Below, piece after piece: positions 11,552 to 23,078 of a stretch of DNA of 64,000 bases. The DNA comes from Chamaecyparis obtusa (taxonomy: Eukaryota > Streptophyta > Pinopsida > Cupressales > Cupressaceae). The translations under genes and the position numbers were made by a program. Below the pieces are notes generated by a model. The model did no database searches, had not been told where the DNA came from, and worked only from the letters and a program-made list of their open reading frames with translations. The DNA is taken from the NCBI GenBank assembly GCA_027943335.1, contig BSBK01000966.1, positions 310,001-374,000 of the forward strand, in the 5' to 3' direction. Numbering within the stretch: position 1 is the first letter of the stretch; the number at the start of each line of letters is the position of its first letter.

Positions 11552-13354
11552 TGATGCAAGTGCATTTGGCATTTGGAAGCATTTTGAAGATTCTGGTTAT
11601 TTTCTATTGTAATGTCTTAGTAAGCCATTCTTGTGGTCTAGTTTCGGTTACATCTTTGTGGTATAAGTGTCATAGATATATTAAATAAGGGATTTGTATA
11701 ATCATGAAGTTGACAACTTCATTGTCAACTCCACAATTCATTATTAGTTTAGTAATCATCTAAATTAGTTTGGGGAATTAGTTTTGGGAGTTATCGGGCT
11801 GTGTTCTTGGGAGTTATTTATCTCCGCAATGTAGAACCCGCGGAGGGGGGAGTAGTAGGATAGGATTGGAGAATCGGTGAAGAGAAGTATGGGAGGAGAA
11901 TCGGTCAAAGGATAGCAACTATGTATGGAACAAAATAATAAAGAAATCATTTTTCTATTTGTTGGTTCTCCATCTTATTTATAGTTTTTGTTTCAAATTC
12001 TTATGTGACTACGCTAACGTAATGAATTAAACTATGTTATAGAGTTATTCGAAATCTCAAATATCTACGGTTTGGTTTCAAACTTGACTTTGTGTGATTG
12101 GATATTAGTTTGATCTTGGTGTCAGACTTTTGTTGGAGTTAAATGTTTATGAATTAAGTTTTGTGACAAAGAAGTATTATTGTATCAGGTTTCATTGGAT
12201 TTAATTGAATCGGGTTGTGTTTGTTATTGACAAATAATTTCAAAGATCTATGTTTTTTGACAGTCCCGTGAAATGATGGAGACAATCATGTTGTGTCCTT
12301 AATACATATTTGCAGTACATGGTGATTAGGTTGATAACAAAGAAAGCAAATTTTAAAATTGTGAACAAGTTTCAGTTTGTTGTATAAGTTTATACTGACA
12401 TGGATTATGTCTGGTTATGTATTGAATTCATTTGATCATAATCGTTATTATTAATGGCAAGGATTGATTAGATTAAATGTTAATTTTCTTTCATGATAGT
12501 TAGCCCATGACGTCAGTTTGAGTATATTATGACAAAGTAATGATTGGCGAGACTTCATTATTGATCAAGTTAGATTTCTGAAACGGTTCAAAAACGGTTA
12601 CTTTGTTTATATTGATATCATGAATTTTGACAGTCCATTGATGCCATGGGTAATGAAGAGGTGAAGTTTTGATAGTCATCAACGGATGACCCGAGAGAAG
12701 ATTTGTGGCGACAGGAAGTTGTAAGAGACCCGAGCGGGAGAAGTGAGTTCGGCAGTGTGTTTGAGGTGAGTTAGAGGACATCGAAGATCCCTTTAGAGGA
12801 TTCAAGAATAGTATACTGGTGGTAGCATCATGCCAAGGATCATGATAGTTAGACCAAATAGAGAACACTATGGTTACAATAGGAATGGCTTGGCAGATAA
12901 TGAAGTCCTTGACATTTTGAATTCGATCTTTGGGAAGGTGAAATGTCTATCTGTGGAAGCCAAGAGCCCTATGATGAAAGTCGCATTTGAGGGAGACTGA
13001 ATGAGATATACATATACAGGTAAAACCATTCGAAATGGTTAAGCTAAGTACTAATAATCTTCACTCTTGATACATGGAGATGGAGATAGGGAGAAGGTGG
13101 TGAATGTGGCGTGTTCAAGTTGGAACCGACCGCAAAGCAGTGAGGGTAATCATAGATCATAGAGTATCTACATGATATAACATCATCGACAATGACTCAG
13201 TTGATGACTCAGTGAGTAATTATGAAGTATTGTTTATTGGTTATTAGAACGGTGAAGAGATTGTGAATCTCTAATAATGATAGTTGTGTAGGAAGGTTAG
13301 TGGGATAATGAAATATATGCAGAATTGAATCATTGTGGATTCCGCTCTGCATCA
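11552..13354 (+). repeat. 5' LTR of LARD-like element (1,803 bp)
   Basis: It begins TGATGCAAGTGCATT and ends TCTGCATCA, immediately before AG and the primer-binding site. It aligns by eye over its full length with 14,268-16,112, mostly with single-base differences. Confidence 0.85.
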
Positions 13355-13356
13355 AG

Positions 13357-13371
13357 TGGTATTAGAGCAAG
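13357..13371 (+). promoter_or_regulatory. Primer-binding site (tRNA-Met type)
   Basis: TGGTATTAGAGCAAG lies two bases after the LTR end. It matches the plant initiator-tRNA-Met primer-binding consensus (TGGTATCAGAGC) with one C-to-T change. Confidence 0.8.
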
Positions 13372-13492
13372 AGAAAGGTCTAGGATTTGGAGGATCGAAA
13401 GCCCTTTGTTGATGCTTGGAGTTGAACTATCCTCCTTGAGTGTTCCAAAGTGGTGGCTGGAGATCTAATTAATCCTAGATTGGTGAGAAGAG

Positions 13493-14023
13493 ATGGCTTT
13501 GGCAAGGAGTGAAAGAGAAATTGTTAAGGCATTGAAGGAGTATCTATATGGTGATAAGAAGGAGAGAGAAGAAAGAGAAAGAAAGAAGAAGGAAGAAGAA
13601 GCTAGGAAGCAAGAAGAGGAAAGGTTAAAGAATCTTGAAGAAGAGTTGGATAAGAGTATTGCAAAGTGGGAGAGGATAGCATTACTCTTGGAGAAAGTAG
13701 TAGATGAAGATGAAGTTACTAATGAAGGAATAGATCAAGAAGAGGTACACATTCCATTGGAAGGGCACGGACAACAAATGAATCCTGGTGTAGTGAGTGA
13801 ACAACAGGATGTTGTTGTTGAACCTTGTGAGGAAAAGGTTCTTGCAGATGAAGGAGAGTTGGTGACAGGTATGGTTGAAGAAATCATTTGTTCGGATGAT
13901 GGGAATGTTGACAAAAATGATCAAGGATGGAAGGACATAGTAAAAGATTCACATGCCGAGGAGAAGATTATTGATGTAAAGGATGAAATATTTGTTGATC
14001 ACTATGATAACCTAGAGATATAA
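13493..14023 (+). CDS. Charged coiled-coil ORF inside LARD-like element
   Basis: This is an intact ATG-started frame of 176 codons, the only sizeable one in the internal region. Residues about 20-65 are almost wholly Lys, Glu and Arg (for example KKEREERERKKKEEEARKQE), predicting an alpha-helical coiled coil. The rest is acidic with many Val, Asp and Gly. I do not recognise it as gag, and there is no zinc knuckle or protease. It lies 136 bp downstream of the primer-binding site, where gag normally starts, so it may be a remnant or replacement of gag N-terminal coding sequence. A shorter continuation in frame (to about 14,150) follows the TAA. Expression is unknown. Confidence 0.4.
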   Translation: MALARSEREIVKALKEYLYGDKKEREERERKKKEEEARKQEEERLKNLEEELDKSIAKWERIALLLEKVVDEDEVTNEGIDQEEVHIPLEGHGQQMNPGVVSEQQDVVVEPCEEKVLADEGELVTGMVEEIICSDDGNVDKNDQGWKDIVKDSHAEEKIIDVKDEIFVDHYDNLEI

Positions 14024-14267
14024 AAACAAGAAGAGTACAAGATTATTGATCAATATCTTTATACAGGTATAGTTCCTAGATTCGATGGTGGTACCACTAC
14101 ACATACCAACAAGGGCATTCACCATGGAGATTGGAACCAACACGTTGTGTAGAGCGGCATCAATTCAATCATTCTTGTGATACCATTATTGCCTTCATAC
14201 AATTGGAAGACTCAGAAGATGATCATAGAAATTCAATGGGGCTTGAATTTTTGTGTCCCCGGGAGTA

Positions 14268-16112
14268 TGATGTAGGTGCATCCGACATTTGGAAGCATTT
14301 TGAAGATTTTGGTTATTTTCTATTGTAATATGGCTTAGTAAGCCATTCTTGTGGTCTAGTTTCAATTACATCTTCGTGGTATAAGTGTCATAGATATATT
14401 AAATAAGGGATTTGTATAATCTTGAAGTTGCCAACTTCATTGTCAACTCCACGATTCATTATTAGGTTAGTAATCATCTAAATTAGTTTGGGAGTTGGTT
14501 GGCGGAATGGGAGTTAGAAATTAGTTTGGGGAATTAGTTTTGGGAGTTATCGGGCTGTGTTCTTGGGAGTTATTTATCTCCACAATGTAGAACCCATGGA
14601 GGGGGCAGTAGTCAGATAGGATTGGAGAATCGGTGAAGAGAAGTATGGGAGGAGAATCAGTCAAGGGATAGCGACTATGTACGAAATAGAATAATAAAGA
14701 AATCATTTTTCTATCTGCTGGTTCTCCATCATCTTATTTATAGTTTCTGTTTCAAATTCTTATGTGACTACGCCAATGTAATGAATTAAACTATGTTATA
14801 GAGTTATTCAAAATCTCAAATATCTGTGATTTGGTTTTGAACTTGAATTTGTGTGATTGGATATCAGTTTGATCTTGGCGTCAGACTTTTGTTGGAGTTA
14901 AATGTTTATGAATTAAGTTTTGTGACAGAGAAGTATTATTGTATCGGGTTTCATTGGATTTAATTGAATCGGGTTGTGTTTGTTATTGACAAATAATTTA
15001 AAAGATCTATGTTTTGTGACAGTCCCGTGAAATGATGGAGACAATCATGTTGTGTCCTTAATACATATTTTCAGCACATGGTGATCGGGTTGATAATAGA
15101 GAAACCAAATTTTAAAATTGTGAACAAGTCTCAGTTTGTTGTATAAGTTTATACTGGCGTGGATTATGTCTGGTTATGTATTGAATTCATTTGATCATAA
15201 TCGTTATTATTAATGGCAAGGATTGATTAGATTAAATGTTAATGTTCTTTTGTGACAGTCAGCCCATGATGTCAGTTTGAGTATATTATGACAAAGTAAT
15301 GATTGCCGAGATTTCATTGTTGATCGAGTTAGATTTCTGAAACGGTTCAAGAATAGTTACTTTGTTTATATTGATATCATGAATTTTGACAGTCCATTGA
15401 TGCCACAGGTAATGAAGAGGTGAAGTTTTGACAGTCATCAACGGATGACCTGAGAGCAGATTTGTGGTGACAAGAAGTTGTAAGAGACCCGAGCAGGAGA
15501 AGTGAGTTTGACAGTGTGTTCGAGGTGAGTTAGAGGACATCGAAGATCCCTTTAGAGGATTCGAGAATGGTATACTAGTGGTAACATCCTACCAAGGATC
15601 ATGATGGTTAGACCAAACAAAGAACACTGTGGTTACAGCAGGAATGGCTTGGAAGATAATGAAGTCCTTAATGTTCTGAATTCGATCTTTGGGAAGGTGA
15701 AATGTTTATCTGTGGAAGCTGAGAGCCCTATGACGAAAGTTGCATTTGAGGGAGGCCGAACGGGATATACATTTATGGGTAAAACCATTCGGAATGGTTA
15801 AGCTGAGTACCAATAATCTTCACTCTCAATACATGGAGATGGAGATAGGGAGAAGGTGGTGAATGTGGCATGTTCAAGTTGGAACTGACCACAAAGCAAT
15901 GAGGGTAATCATAGATCACAGAGTATCTACATGATATAACATCATCGACAATGACTCAGTTGATGACTCAGTGAGTAATTATGAAGTATTGTTTATTGGT
16001 TATTAGAACGATGAAGAGATTGTGAATCTCTAATAATGATAGTTGTGTAGGAAGGTTAGTGAGATAATGAAATATATGCAGAATTGAATCATTGTGGATT
16101 CTACTTTGCATC
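14268..16112 (+). repeat. 3' LTR of LARD-like element (about 1,845 bp)
   Basis: It matches the 5' LTR. An extra 39 bp near 14,490-14,530 duplicates part of TTAGTTTGGG-containing sequence, which explains most of the length difference. Its end reads TTTGCATC and then runs into CT repeats. Confidence 0.8.
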
Positions 16113-16124
16113 TCTCTCTCTCTC

Positions 16125-16983
16125 TGATGTAGGCGCATCATGGGTGTAAGAGCAATCTTGCATCACCCAAAAATATTTCTGGTTTTGTTTTCAGTAAGGG
16201 CTATCTTGTGCAGAGCTGCTATTTATGGAAACTTTCTATTTTTAGTAAGTTGGTCATCTGATCTCGAAATGTTTTGATTTCTTCCCTGGAGGTTCATTTT
16301 GGTCATATCAGCCTGCCAGTAAAGTTTCATTGACATATAAAGTCTAGCTTTGTAGATATTGAAGATTTTTGGTATTGGCAACAGGATACAAAACTTTGAA
16401 CTCAGTTTTGAAGGCTTTAGAGGCCCTGGATGAGGTCAAAAATTTGGGTGACAGGCACTTGCACAAGTCAGGCTTGTAGAACGCTTCGTGGTCTTTCTGG
16501 AATGGGGTTATAATAGTCAATTGGGTCAACTGGTGATGACTTATGGTCTTCGGAAAATGGGTCACCTAAAATGGTAGAAAATGATTTTCCTTCAAAATTT
16601 TTGTTTGGGTTTCAAATGTTATTTTGAGCTGACTTTGATGTAATAAATCAAAAAAAAAAATAATTCTAAGTTTGGTCGGCCTTATTGGCTAAAATTCTGG
16701 AACCTTCCCAGGCGGTGGAAAATTGCCTATATAAGGAAGGTTGTAGTGTTGTCTTAGGTAGTTCGGGATAGTTATGTGTAGTAGATCTGGGTATTGATTC
16801 GAGGCTTTGTCCTACAAAATATTTTAAGGGAATGTCCATGTGGCTTTGCATATTGTAATTCTGAAAGTTTGTAATTCCACATTTGTGGAGATAATAAGAA
16901 GCCCATTTTCTGTTCTTGCATATTGTTGTTGTTTCTCTATTTCTGTTATGAGTTTGTGGTATTAAGGGGAGCACCCTTCGTCA
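16125..16983 (+). mobile_element. Solo LTR in CT microsatellite (859 bp)
   Basis: The segment begins TGATGTAGGCGCATCA and ends CCTTCGTCA (TG...CA), with CT repeats touching both sides. It carries a promoter-like box CTATATAAGG at 16,727-16,736 and an AATAAGAA polyadenylation-like word near 16,890. No primer-binding site or second LTR follows, so it is best read as a solo LTR left by recombination. Its body differs from the LTRs on either side. Confidence 0.7.
16727..16736 (+). promoter_or_regulatory. TATA box of the solo LTR
   Basis: CTATATAAGG stands in a GC-mixed context about 600 bp into the LTR, a usual place for the U3/R core promoter. Confidence 0.55.
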
Positions 16984-17226
16984 CTCTCTCTCTCTCTCTC
17001 TCCTCTTTCTCTCCCCCCCTCTCTGTCTATCTATCTCTCTCCTGTTCTCTCATCTTTTCTCTCTTAAAAAACATAGTTTAATGTTATTTTCAAAATTATT
17101 GTATAAATTTAATTAAATTTTATCTTTCAAGTAGTTCTTTTTAATTTTAATTTACTTTGTAAATTAACGTACCAAAGTAGAAAACTTTTATTTAATTTTT
17201 AATTTAACCCTAGATACAAAATTTCT
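16984..17226 (+). repeat. CT tract and intron-1 repeat copy 3
   Basis: A short CT tract (16,984-17,060) is followed by the first about 160 bp of the intron-1 tandem unit starting near 17,064. This copy lacks the AAACCCTA-rich half; its place is taken by the next long microsatellite. Confidence 0.75.
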
Positions 17227-17233
17227 CCACTCT

Positions 17234-17276
<43 letters not shown>

Positions 17277-17529
17277 ATGTGTGTGTGTGTGTGTGTCTCT
17301 CTCTCTCTCTATCTCTGTGTCTGTCTGTCTATCTATCTATCTGTCTGTTTGTCTGTCTCTGTCTCTGTCTCTGTGTCTCTATCTCTGTGTCTCTATCTCT
17401 GTGTCTTTGTCTCTCTGTCTCTCTATCTATCTCTGTCTCTGTCTTTGTCTCTATCTCTGTCTTTGTTTGTCCATCTGTCTGTCTGTCTGTCTCCTCTTTC
17501 ACTCTCTCCTCTCTCTCTTTCTCTTTCTG

Positions 17530-17594
<65 letters not shown>

Positions 17595-17691
17595 CCTCTC
17601 TATCTCTGTCTGTTTGTCTGTCTGTCTATCTGTCTCTCTTTTCTTTGTCTGTTTGTCTCTCCTCTCTTTCTCTTTCTTTCTCCTCCTCCTC

Positions 17692-17776
<85 letters not shown>

Positions 17777-17822
17777 CCTCTCTCTCTCTCTCATCTTTGT
17801 CCTCTTTTTCTCATCTTTTCTC
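17227..17822 (+). repeat. Long CT/GT/TCTG microsatellite
   Basis: About 600 bp of pyrimidine-strand simple sequence: (CT)n, a GT run at 17,278-17,297, TCTG and CTAT words, and a CCT run near 17,680. Open frames of Leu/Ser or Arg/Glu exist in every phase and are not genes. Confidence 0.95.
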
Positions 17823-17823
17823 T

Positions 17824-18131
17824 CTTAAAAAATGTAGTTTAATGTTGTTTTCAAAATTATTGTATAAATTTAATTATATTTTATCTTTCAAGTAGTTCTT
17901 TTTAATTTTAAAATTACTTTGTAAATTAACGTACCAAAGTAGAAAACTGTTATTTAATTTTTAATTTGACCCTAGATACAAAATTTCTCACTTTGTCTCT
18001 CTCCTCTCTCTCTCTCTCTCTCTATCTCCTCTTTTTCTCTCTCCTCTTCTCCCTCTCTATCTCTATCTTTGTTTCTCTCTCTGTCTCTATCTCTCTTCTT
18101 CTATCTATCTGTCTATTTGTCTGTTTGTCTG

Positions 18132-18198
<67 letters not shown>

Positions 18199-18408
18199 TT
18201 CTCTCTCCTCTCTCTCCTCTTCTCCCTCTATGTCTCTATCTCTGTCTCTCTCTCTCTATCTGTCTATCTATCTGTCTATCTGTTTGTGTGTCTATTTGTC
18301 TGTCTGTCTATCTATCTGTCTGTCTGTCTATCTGTCTGTCTATCTATCTATCTGTCTATCTGTCTGTTTGTCTGTCTGTTTATCTGTCTATCTGTCTATC
18401 TATCTGTC

Positions 18409-18490
<82 letters not shown>
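17824..18490 (+). repeat. Intron-1 repeat copy 4 plus CT/CTAT/CTGT microsatellite
   Basis: About 165 bp of the tandem unit is followed by roughly 500 bp of (CT)n, (TCTG)n and (CTAT)n. The tract ends in a pure (CT)n run of over 60 bp, into which the Ty3-type element is inserted. Confidence 0.9.
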
Positions 18491-18492
<2 letters not shown>

Positions 18493-19457
18493 ATGCAGGA
18501 GCATCCTAGGATTCTTGGCAATCTTGTATCAACCAAAAATATGTTTTTCTTTGAAGGTAGATTGTTAGTTTTGATCTTGGTTTGGTGGACTTCTTGCTCG
18601 GTTTGGGAGACTGGTTGCTCAGTTTATGTGGTTACCGGGCTGCTTAGTCTCTGAAGAACACTCGGTGACTAAAGGAATTGGTTCATTGGTGCTCAACAAT
18701 AACCGTGTTCCTTGGTCATGCTTGGCATGGTCGGTCGACTGATGCTTAGTTATTTTCCCTGTTGCTTGGTGTTCTTGCTTACCAACTGGAATGTTTTGTT
18801 AGATCAGCTAGGCCGACTGGTGCATTTAATTTGGGTCATGCTCTTCATGGTATGGATTGACTGTTGGATGTGTGGGGACCTAGATCTGGCATGTTGCATT
18901 CTTCTATGCAGATCTGATGACCGTTTGGGGCCATCCTTGAGAGTTTATTTATTTTGTAAGGCTATGTGAGAGCCGACTGATGTTTTAGCATTTAATATTT
19001 GTTTGTAAAGATTTATTGTTTCATCAGCCGACTTGTGGCTAGAAATCAATATTTATAGGATGCTTGGGTAGTTTTTTAGGAGTAGTTTTGTTGGACAAAA
19101 GGTTAGTAGCCTATGAGCTTAGGAGCAGGAAGAATGGTTGGAAGTTGGAGTACAAGTTTAGATCTTTCCTGGGTGCCTACCAGTGTGTTGTGTGTTATAG
19201 ACCTGGACTAGCTGAATGCTAATGTTGGGGAAAAGATTTGGATCCTGTGAGATCTTGTAGACTATTACTTTCTTTGTAATTGGCCATAACTGGGAAGGCC
19301 TTACAACTTGGCACATTGCATGTAATCGGTGTTTTCATGAATATAGACTTCTGTTTCATTTTAGATCTATTGTTGTTAGTGTGTATTTTCACTGCATATT
19401 GGTTTGGCTGGAAGGTTGGTCAGTCCTTAATTGGATCCATTGAGCTTGACTGCGTCA
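18491..19457 (+). repeat. 5' LTR of Ty3-type element (967 bp)
   Basis: It is the same length as the 3' LTR. The first 78 bp show five differences, and scattered mostly transitional differences continue along the length, so the insertion is not recent. Confidence 0.9.
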
Positions 19458-19459
19458 AG

Positions 19460-19474
19460 TGGTATCAGAGTGAA
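19460..19474 (+). promoter_or_regulatory. Primer-binding site (tRNA-Met type)
   Basis: TGGTATCAGAGTGAA starts two bases after the LTR end. Eleven of the first twelve bases match the plant initiator-tRNA-Met consensus. Confidence 0.85.
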
Positions 19475-19549
19475 GTTTGTTCCTATTTGAGTAAAGTCTA
19501 TTCCTGTTGGAGCTGAGTGGATCTTTTGTATCTAGATCTTGATTTGAAG

Positions 19550-21469
19550 ATGCCTCCAAGGAGAAATCAAGAGATCTCTGAAGAAGAAGAAGCTACTGGT
19601 GAATTCTATCTTGATGATTTTAAGGCTTTGCAAAAACAAGTGCAAGACCTACAAGAGGAATTAAGAAAGAAGAAGCCTACCTTGAAGGAGGATAGTGATG
19701 ATGAATCTGAGGAAGATCATTTTGAAGAAGCTATCAAAGAAGCTAGAGATTTTGAGGAGAAGCAAATTTTGAAAGCTATGTCTAAGATTGGGAAAAGATC
19801 TAAGATTGAAGTTTCTACATTTGCTATAAGCCTTAGGCCTGAAGAATTGATTGATTGGATCAATAAGATTGATGAATACTTTGAGTATGAAGAAATAGAA
19901 GATCCTGATAGGGTTAGATTTGAAAAGACTAAGTTGAAAGGTCATGCAAATATATGGTGGAGAGAAGTTCAATTGGAAAGAGGTAGAAGAGGAAAAGAGA
20001 AGATCACTAAGTGGAACCGAATGGTTGACAAGTTGAAGAAGCAATTCATTCTGGTGGATTATGAATTGGACATGTTTAAGAAGATGAAAGCTTTGAAGAC
20101 TAACAAATCGGTAGAGGAGTATACCGAGGAGTTTTATAGAATCCTGATTAGGACTGGTCATTTTGAAGCTGATAAAGATAAGGTTGCTAGGTATGTCTAT
20201 GGTTTGAGACCTAGTATTCAAGAAGAGTTACTTACTATGCAGATGACAACAATCGGTGATGCTTATCAGATGGCATTAAAGATTAAAAAGAAGTTGAATA
20301 GGAAGTATGAAGGAAAATTGAACAATAGGAACTGAGGTGGTAAAACTGGTGAGATAGTTGCTAAGAGTAATGTAAAAGAGAATCCTAAGACTGATGTGGG
20401 ATCTGGTAGTGGTCAAGTTACTAAGAATGTTGGATAGAGAGGAAGGTGGAAGAATGAGTTCACCGACACTTGCTATAACTATGGTGAAGCTAGTCATAGA
20501 AGTTGGCAGTGTTCTAAGAAAAGGGTTGCATTAGCTTCCAAATAAGACATTGAGAATGTTCCAGAGAAAGGTGAGACACTTATCACTAGGAGATTAGTTG
20601 CATGTGTTCATGAACTAGTGCAAAAAAGAAATCTATTTAGAACTAGATGTAAGTGCAAGGATAAGGTATGTAATGTCATAGTTGATGGTGGCAGTTCTAA
20701 AAACTTTGTTTCAGATGAAATGGTTAGTGAATTGAATTTGGAAAGAAGGAAACATCCTAATCCTTATCAGATTAGTTGGATGCAAGATGTTTCTAAGCTT
20801 AGAATTGAAGAACAATGCTTGGTTAAGTTTCAAATTGGATCTTACCATGATGAGATATTGTGTGATATATTGCCTATGAATGCTTGTCATTTGTTGCTCG
20901 GTAGACCCTGACAATTTGATAGAAATGTTTTGTTTGATGGTCATGCTAATACCTATGTGGTTAGGCATGAAGGAGCTCGGCATAAGCTGATACTGTTACA
21001 GGAGACATGGGTTAAGGGATGTGGAGTTATCAGGTGTTGTCCTTATGACAAACCTTAGGAGCAGAAGGTTGATGAACCTATTCCTATTAAGTCTAGTTTG
21101 AAGGAGGAGAATGATATCTCTAAAGAGTTTGTTGAGATTAAGAGACAGATGGTTTTGCTAGCAGAGATGGTTTTGCTGGTAGAGATGGTTCAATAGATGG
21201 TTACATTTGTGACACAGAGAGATGTAGATAATACTGAGTTGATTAAGGAGCGGGGAGAAGATGAACCTTACCAAGGCCCTGAGGTGATCAGTAGTGGTCA
21301 GAATTGGTTGCTATCAATTGCCGACCAAAGGAATAAGCACAGTGAAAAACAAGACTTTTTGCGTGAGATAGTGAATGAAGTGAAGACTACTTGGGATGAA
21401 GGACAAGAAGAGATATGGGTGAAGAACAGATTCGGCATACCTGTTATGATTCCCTTGAGGCATTCCTAA
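19550..21469 (+). pseudogene. gag-protease polyprotein of Ty3-type element, with stops
   Basis: A single frame of 640 codons starts at the ATG of MPPRRNQEISEEEE; the earlier in-frame ATG at 19,517 gives a less typical N-terminus. Order: an acidic N-terminal coiled coil, the capsid-type gag region (ELIDWINKIDEYFEYEE, then GHANIWWREVQ, typical of plant Ty3 gag), and a damaged zinc knuckle near 20,468 in which the second Cys is Tyr (CYNYGEASHRSWQC). An aspartic protease follows (VIVDGGSSKNFVSDEMV; later LPMNACHLLLGRP). The last 170 codons are unrecognised. Stops at 20,333 (TGA), about 20,435 (TAG), 20,543 (TAA), 20,909 (TGA), 21,056 (TAG) and 21,194 (TAG) keep the frame. In normal Ty3 elements reverse transcriptase would follow the protease; here it is missing. 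Confidence 0.85.
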
Positions 21470-21505
21470 TTTCCTTATGAGAAAATATTTCTTACCTAGG
21501 GTGTC

Positions 21506-22472
21506 TGATGCAGGAGCATCGTAGGATTCTTGGCAATCCTGTATCAACCAAAAATATGTTTGTCTTTAAAGGTAGATTGTTAGTTTTGATCTTGGTTTAG
21601 TGGAGTTCTTGCTTGGTTTGGGAGATTGGTTTCTCAGTTTATGTGGTTACCAGGGTGCTTGGTCTCTAAAGAATGCTCAGTGATTGAAGGTGTTAGTTCA
21701 TTGGCACTTGGAAATAACTGTGTTCCTCGATCATGGCTGGCATGGTCAGTCGACTAGTGCTTGATTATTTTCCTTGGTGCTCGGTGTTCTTGCTTACCGA
21801 CTGGATTATTTTTTTAGAATGGCTTGGTCGACTGGTGCATTTAATTTGGGTTGCACTCCTCATGTTATGGATTGATTGTTGGACGTGTGGGGACCTAGAT
21901 CTGGCATGTTGCATTCTTCTACGTGGATCTAATGACCGTTTGGGGCCATCTTTGATAGTTTATTTATTTTGTAAGGCTATGTGAGAGCTGACTAATGTTT
22001 TAGCATTTAATATTTGTTTGTAAAGATTTATTGTTTCATCAGTTGACTTATGGCTAGGAATCAGTATTTATAGGATGCTTGGGTACTTGTTTAGGAGGAG
22101 TTTTGTTGGAAGGAAGGTTAGTAGCTTGTGAGCTTAGGAGCAGGAAGATTGGTTGGAAGTTGGAGTACAAGTTTAGACCTTTCCTGGGTACCTACCAGTG
22201 TGCTATGTGTTACAAACCTGGACTAGCTGAATGCTGATGTTGGGGAAAAGATTTGGATCCTATGAGATCTTGTAGATTGTTACTTGCTATGTAATTGGCC
22301 GTAACTAGGAAGGCCTTACAACCCAACACATTGCATGTAATCGGTGTTTTCATGAATATAGACTTCTATTTCATTTCAGATATGTTGTTGTTAGTGTGTA
22401 TTTTTGCTGCATATTGGTTTGGCTACAAGGTCAACTAGTCCTTAATTGGATCCACTGAGCTTGACTGCATCA
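21506..22472 (+). repeat. 3' LTR of Ty3-type element (967 bp)
   Basis: It begins TGATGCAGGAGCATC and ends GACTGCATCA, followed directly by CTCTCTCT. The termini are intact TG...CA. Confidence 0.9.
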
Positions 22473-23078
22473 CTCTCTCTCTCCCTCTCTCCTCTTCTCT
22501 CATCTTTTCTCTCTTAAAAAATGTAGTTTAATGTTGTTTTTGAAATTATTATATAAATTTAATTATATTTTATCTTTCAAGTAGTTATTTTTAATTTTAA
22601 TTTACTTTGTAAATTAACGTACCAAAGTAGAAAACTATTATTTAATTTTTAATTTAACCCTACATACAACATTTCTCCACTCTCTCTCTCTCTCTCTCTC
22701 ATCCTTCCTCTCTTAAAAAATGTAGTTTAATGTTGTTTTTAAAATTATTGTATAAATTTAGTTATATTTTATCTTTCAAGTAGTTCTTTTTAATTTTAAT
22801 TTACTTGTTAAATTAGCGTACCAAAGTAGAAAACTGTTATTTAATTTTTAATTTAACCCTATACAAAATTAAATTACGAAACCCTAAGTAGAAACCAAAA
22901 CCCTAGGTAGTAAAACAAAAATGTAAACCTATAGAAAATTAAATTAGGAAACCCTAAACTTAGAAAACAAAAACATAAACCTATAGAAAATTAAATTAGG
23001 AAACCCTAAACTTAGAAAGTAGGAAAACATAAATCTAGAAACCCTCTCTCTGTCTCCCCCCCCCCCCTCTCTCTCTCT
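22473..23078 (+). repeat. Intron-1 repeat copies 5 and 6 with CT tracts
   Basis: Copy 5 starts near 22,513 and is short. Copy 6 starts near 22,713 and keeps the full unit including the AAACCCTA-rich half. A C-homopolymer and CT run lie at 23,056-23,078. These copies close the array that the three LTR insertions interrupt. Confidence 0.8.

Larger units (their letters stand above)
11552..16112 (+). mobile_element. LARD-like non-autonomous LTR retrotransposon
   Basis: Two near-identical long repeats (11,552-13,354 and 14,268-16,112) flank a 0.9-kb internal region. The repeats begin TGATGCAAG/TGATGTAGG, and the first ends GCATCA. A primer-binding site for initiator tRNA-Met (TGGTATTAGAGC) follows two bases after the 5' LTR. 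The internal part has no gag, protease, reverse transcriptase or integrase, only a Glu/Lys-rich frame. Both flanks are CT microsatellite, so the target duplication cannot be told from the repeat. The 3' LTR seems to have lost its last A to the CT tract. Confidence 0.85.
18491..22472 (+). mobile_element. Ty3-type LTR retrotransposon lacking RT and integrase (3,982 bp)
   Basis: Both LTRs are 967 bp (18,491-19,457 and 21,506-22,472), with TG...CA ends (TGATGCAGG...TGCATCA). In the 5' copy the second base is A. A tRNA-Met primer-binding site follows. CTCTC flanks both sides, as expected for a 5-bp target duplication inside a CT tract. The internal 2.05 kb codes for gag and an aspartic protease in one frame and then an unrecognised tail. 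Reverse transcriptase, RNase H and integrase are absent. No clear polypurine tract precedes the 3' LTR (only CTAGGGTGTC). Confidence 0.9.

Noticed and set aside
11255..11688. Arg/Asp-rich and Leu/Cys-rich frames
   Set aside because: They are produced by the TCTGTC repeat tract ending the second intron-repeat copy.
17277..18654. Long Leu/Ser-rich open frames on both strands
   Set aside because: They are translations of CT, TCTG and CTAT microsatellites; all phases are open and none has a non-repeat domain.
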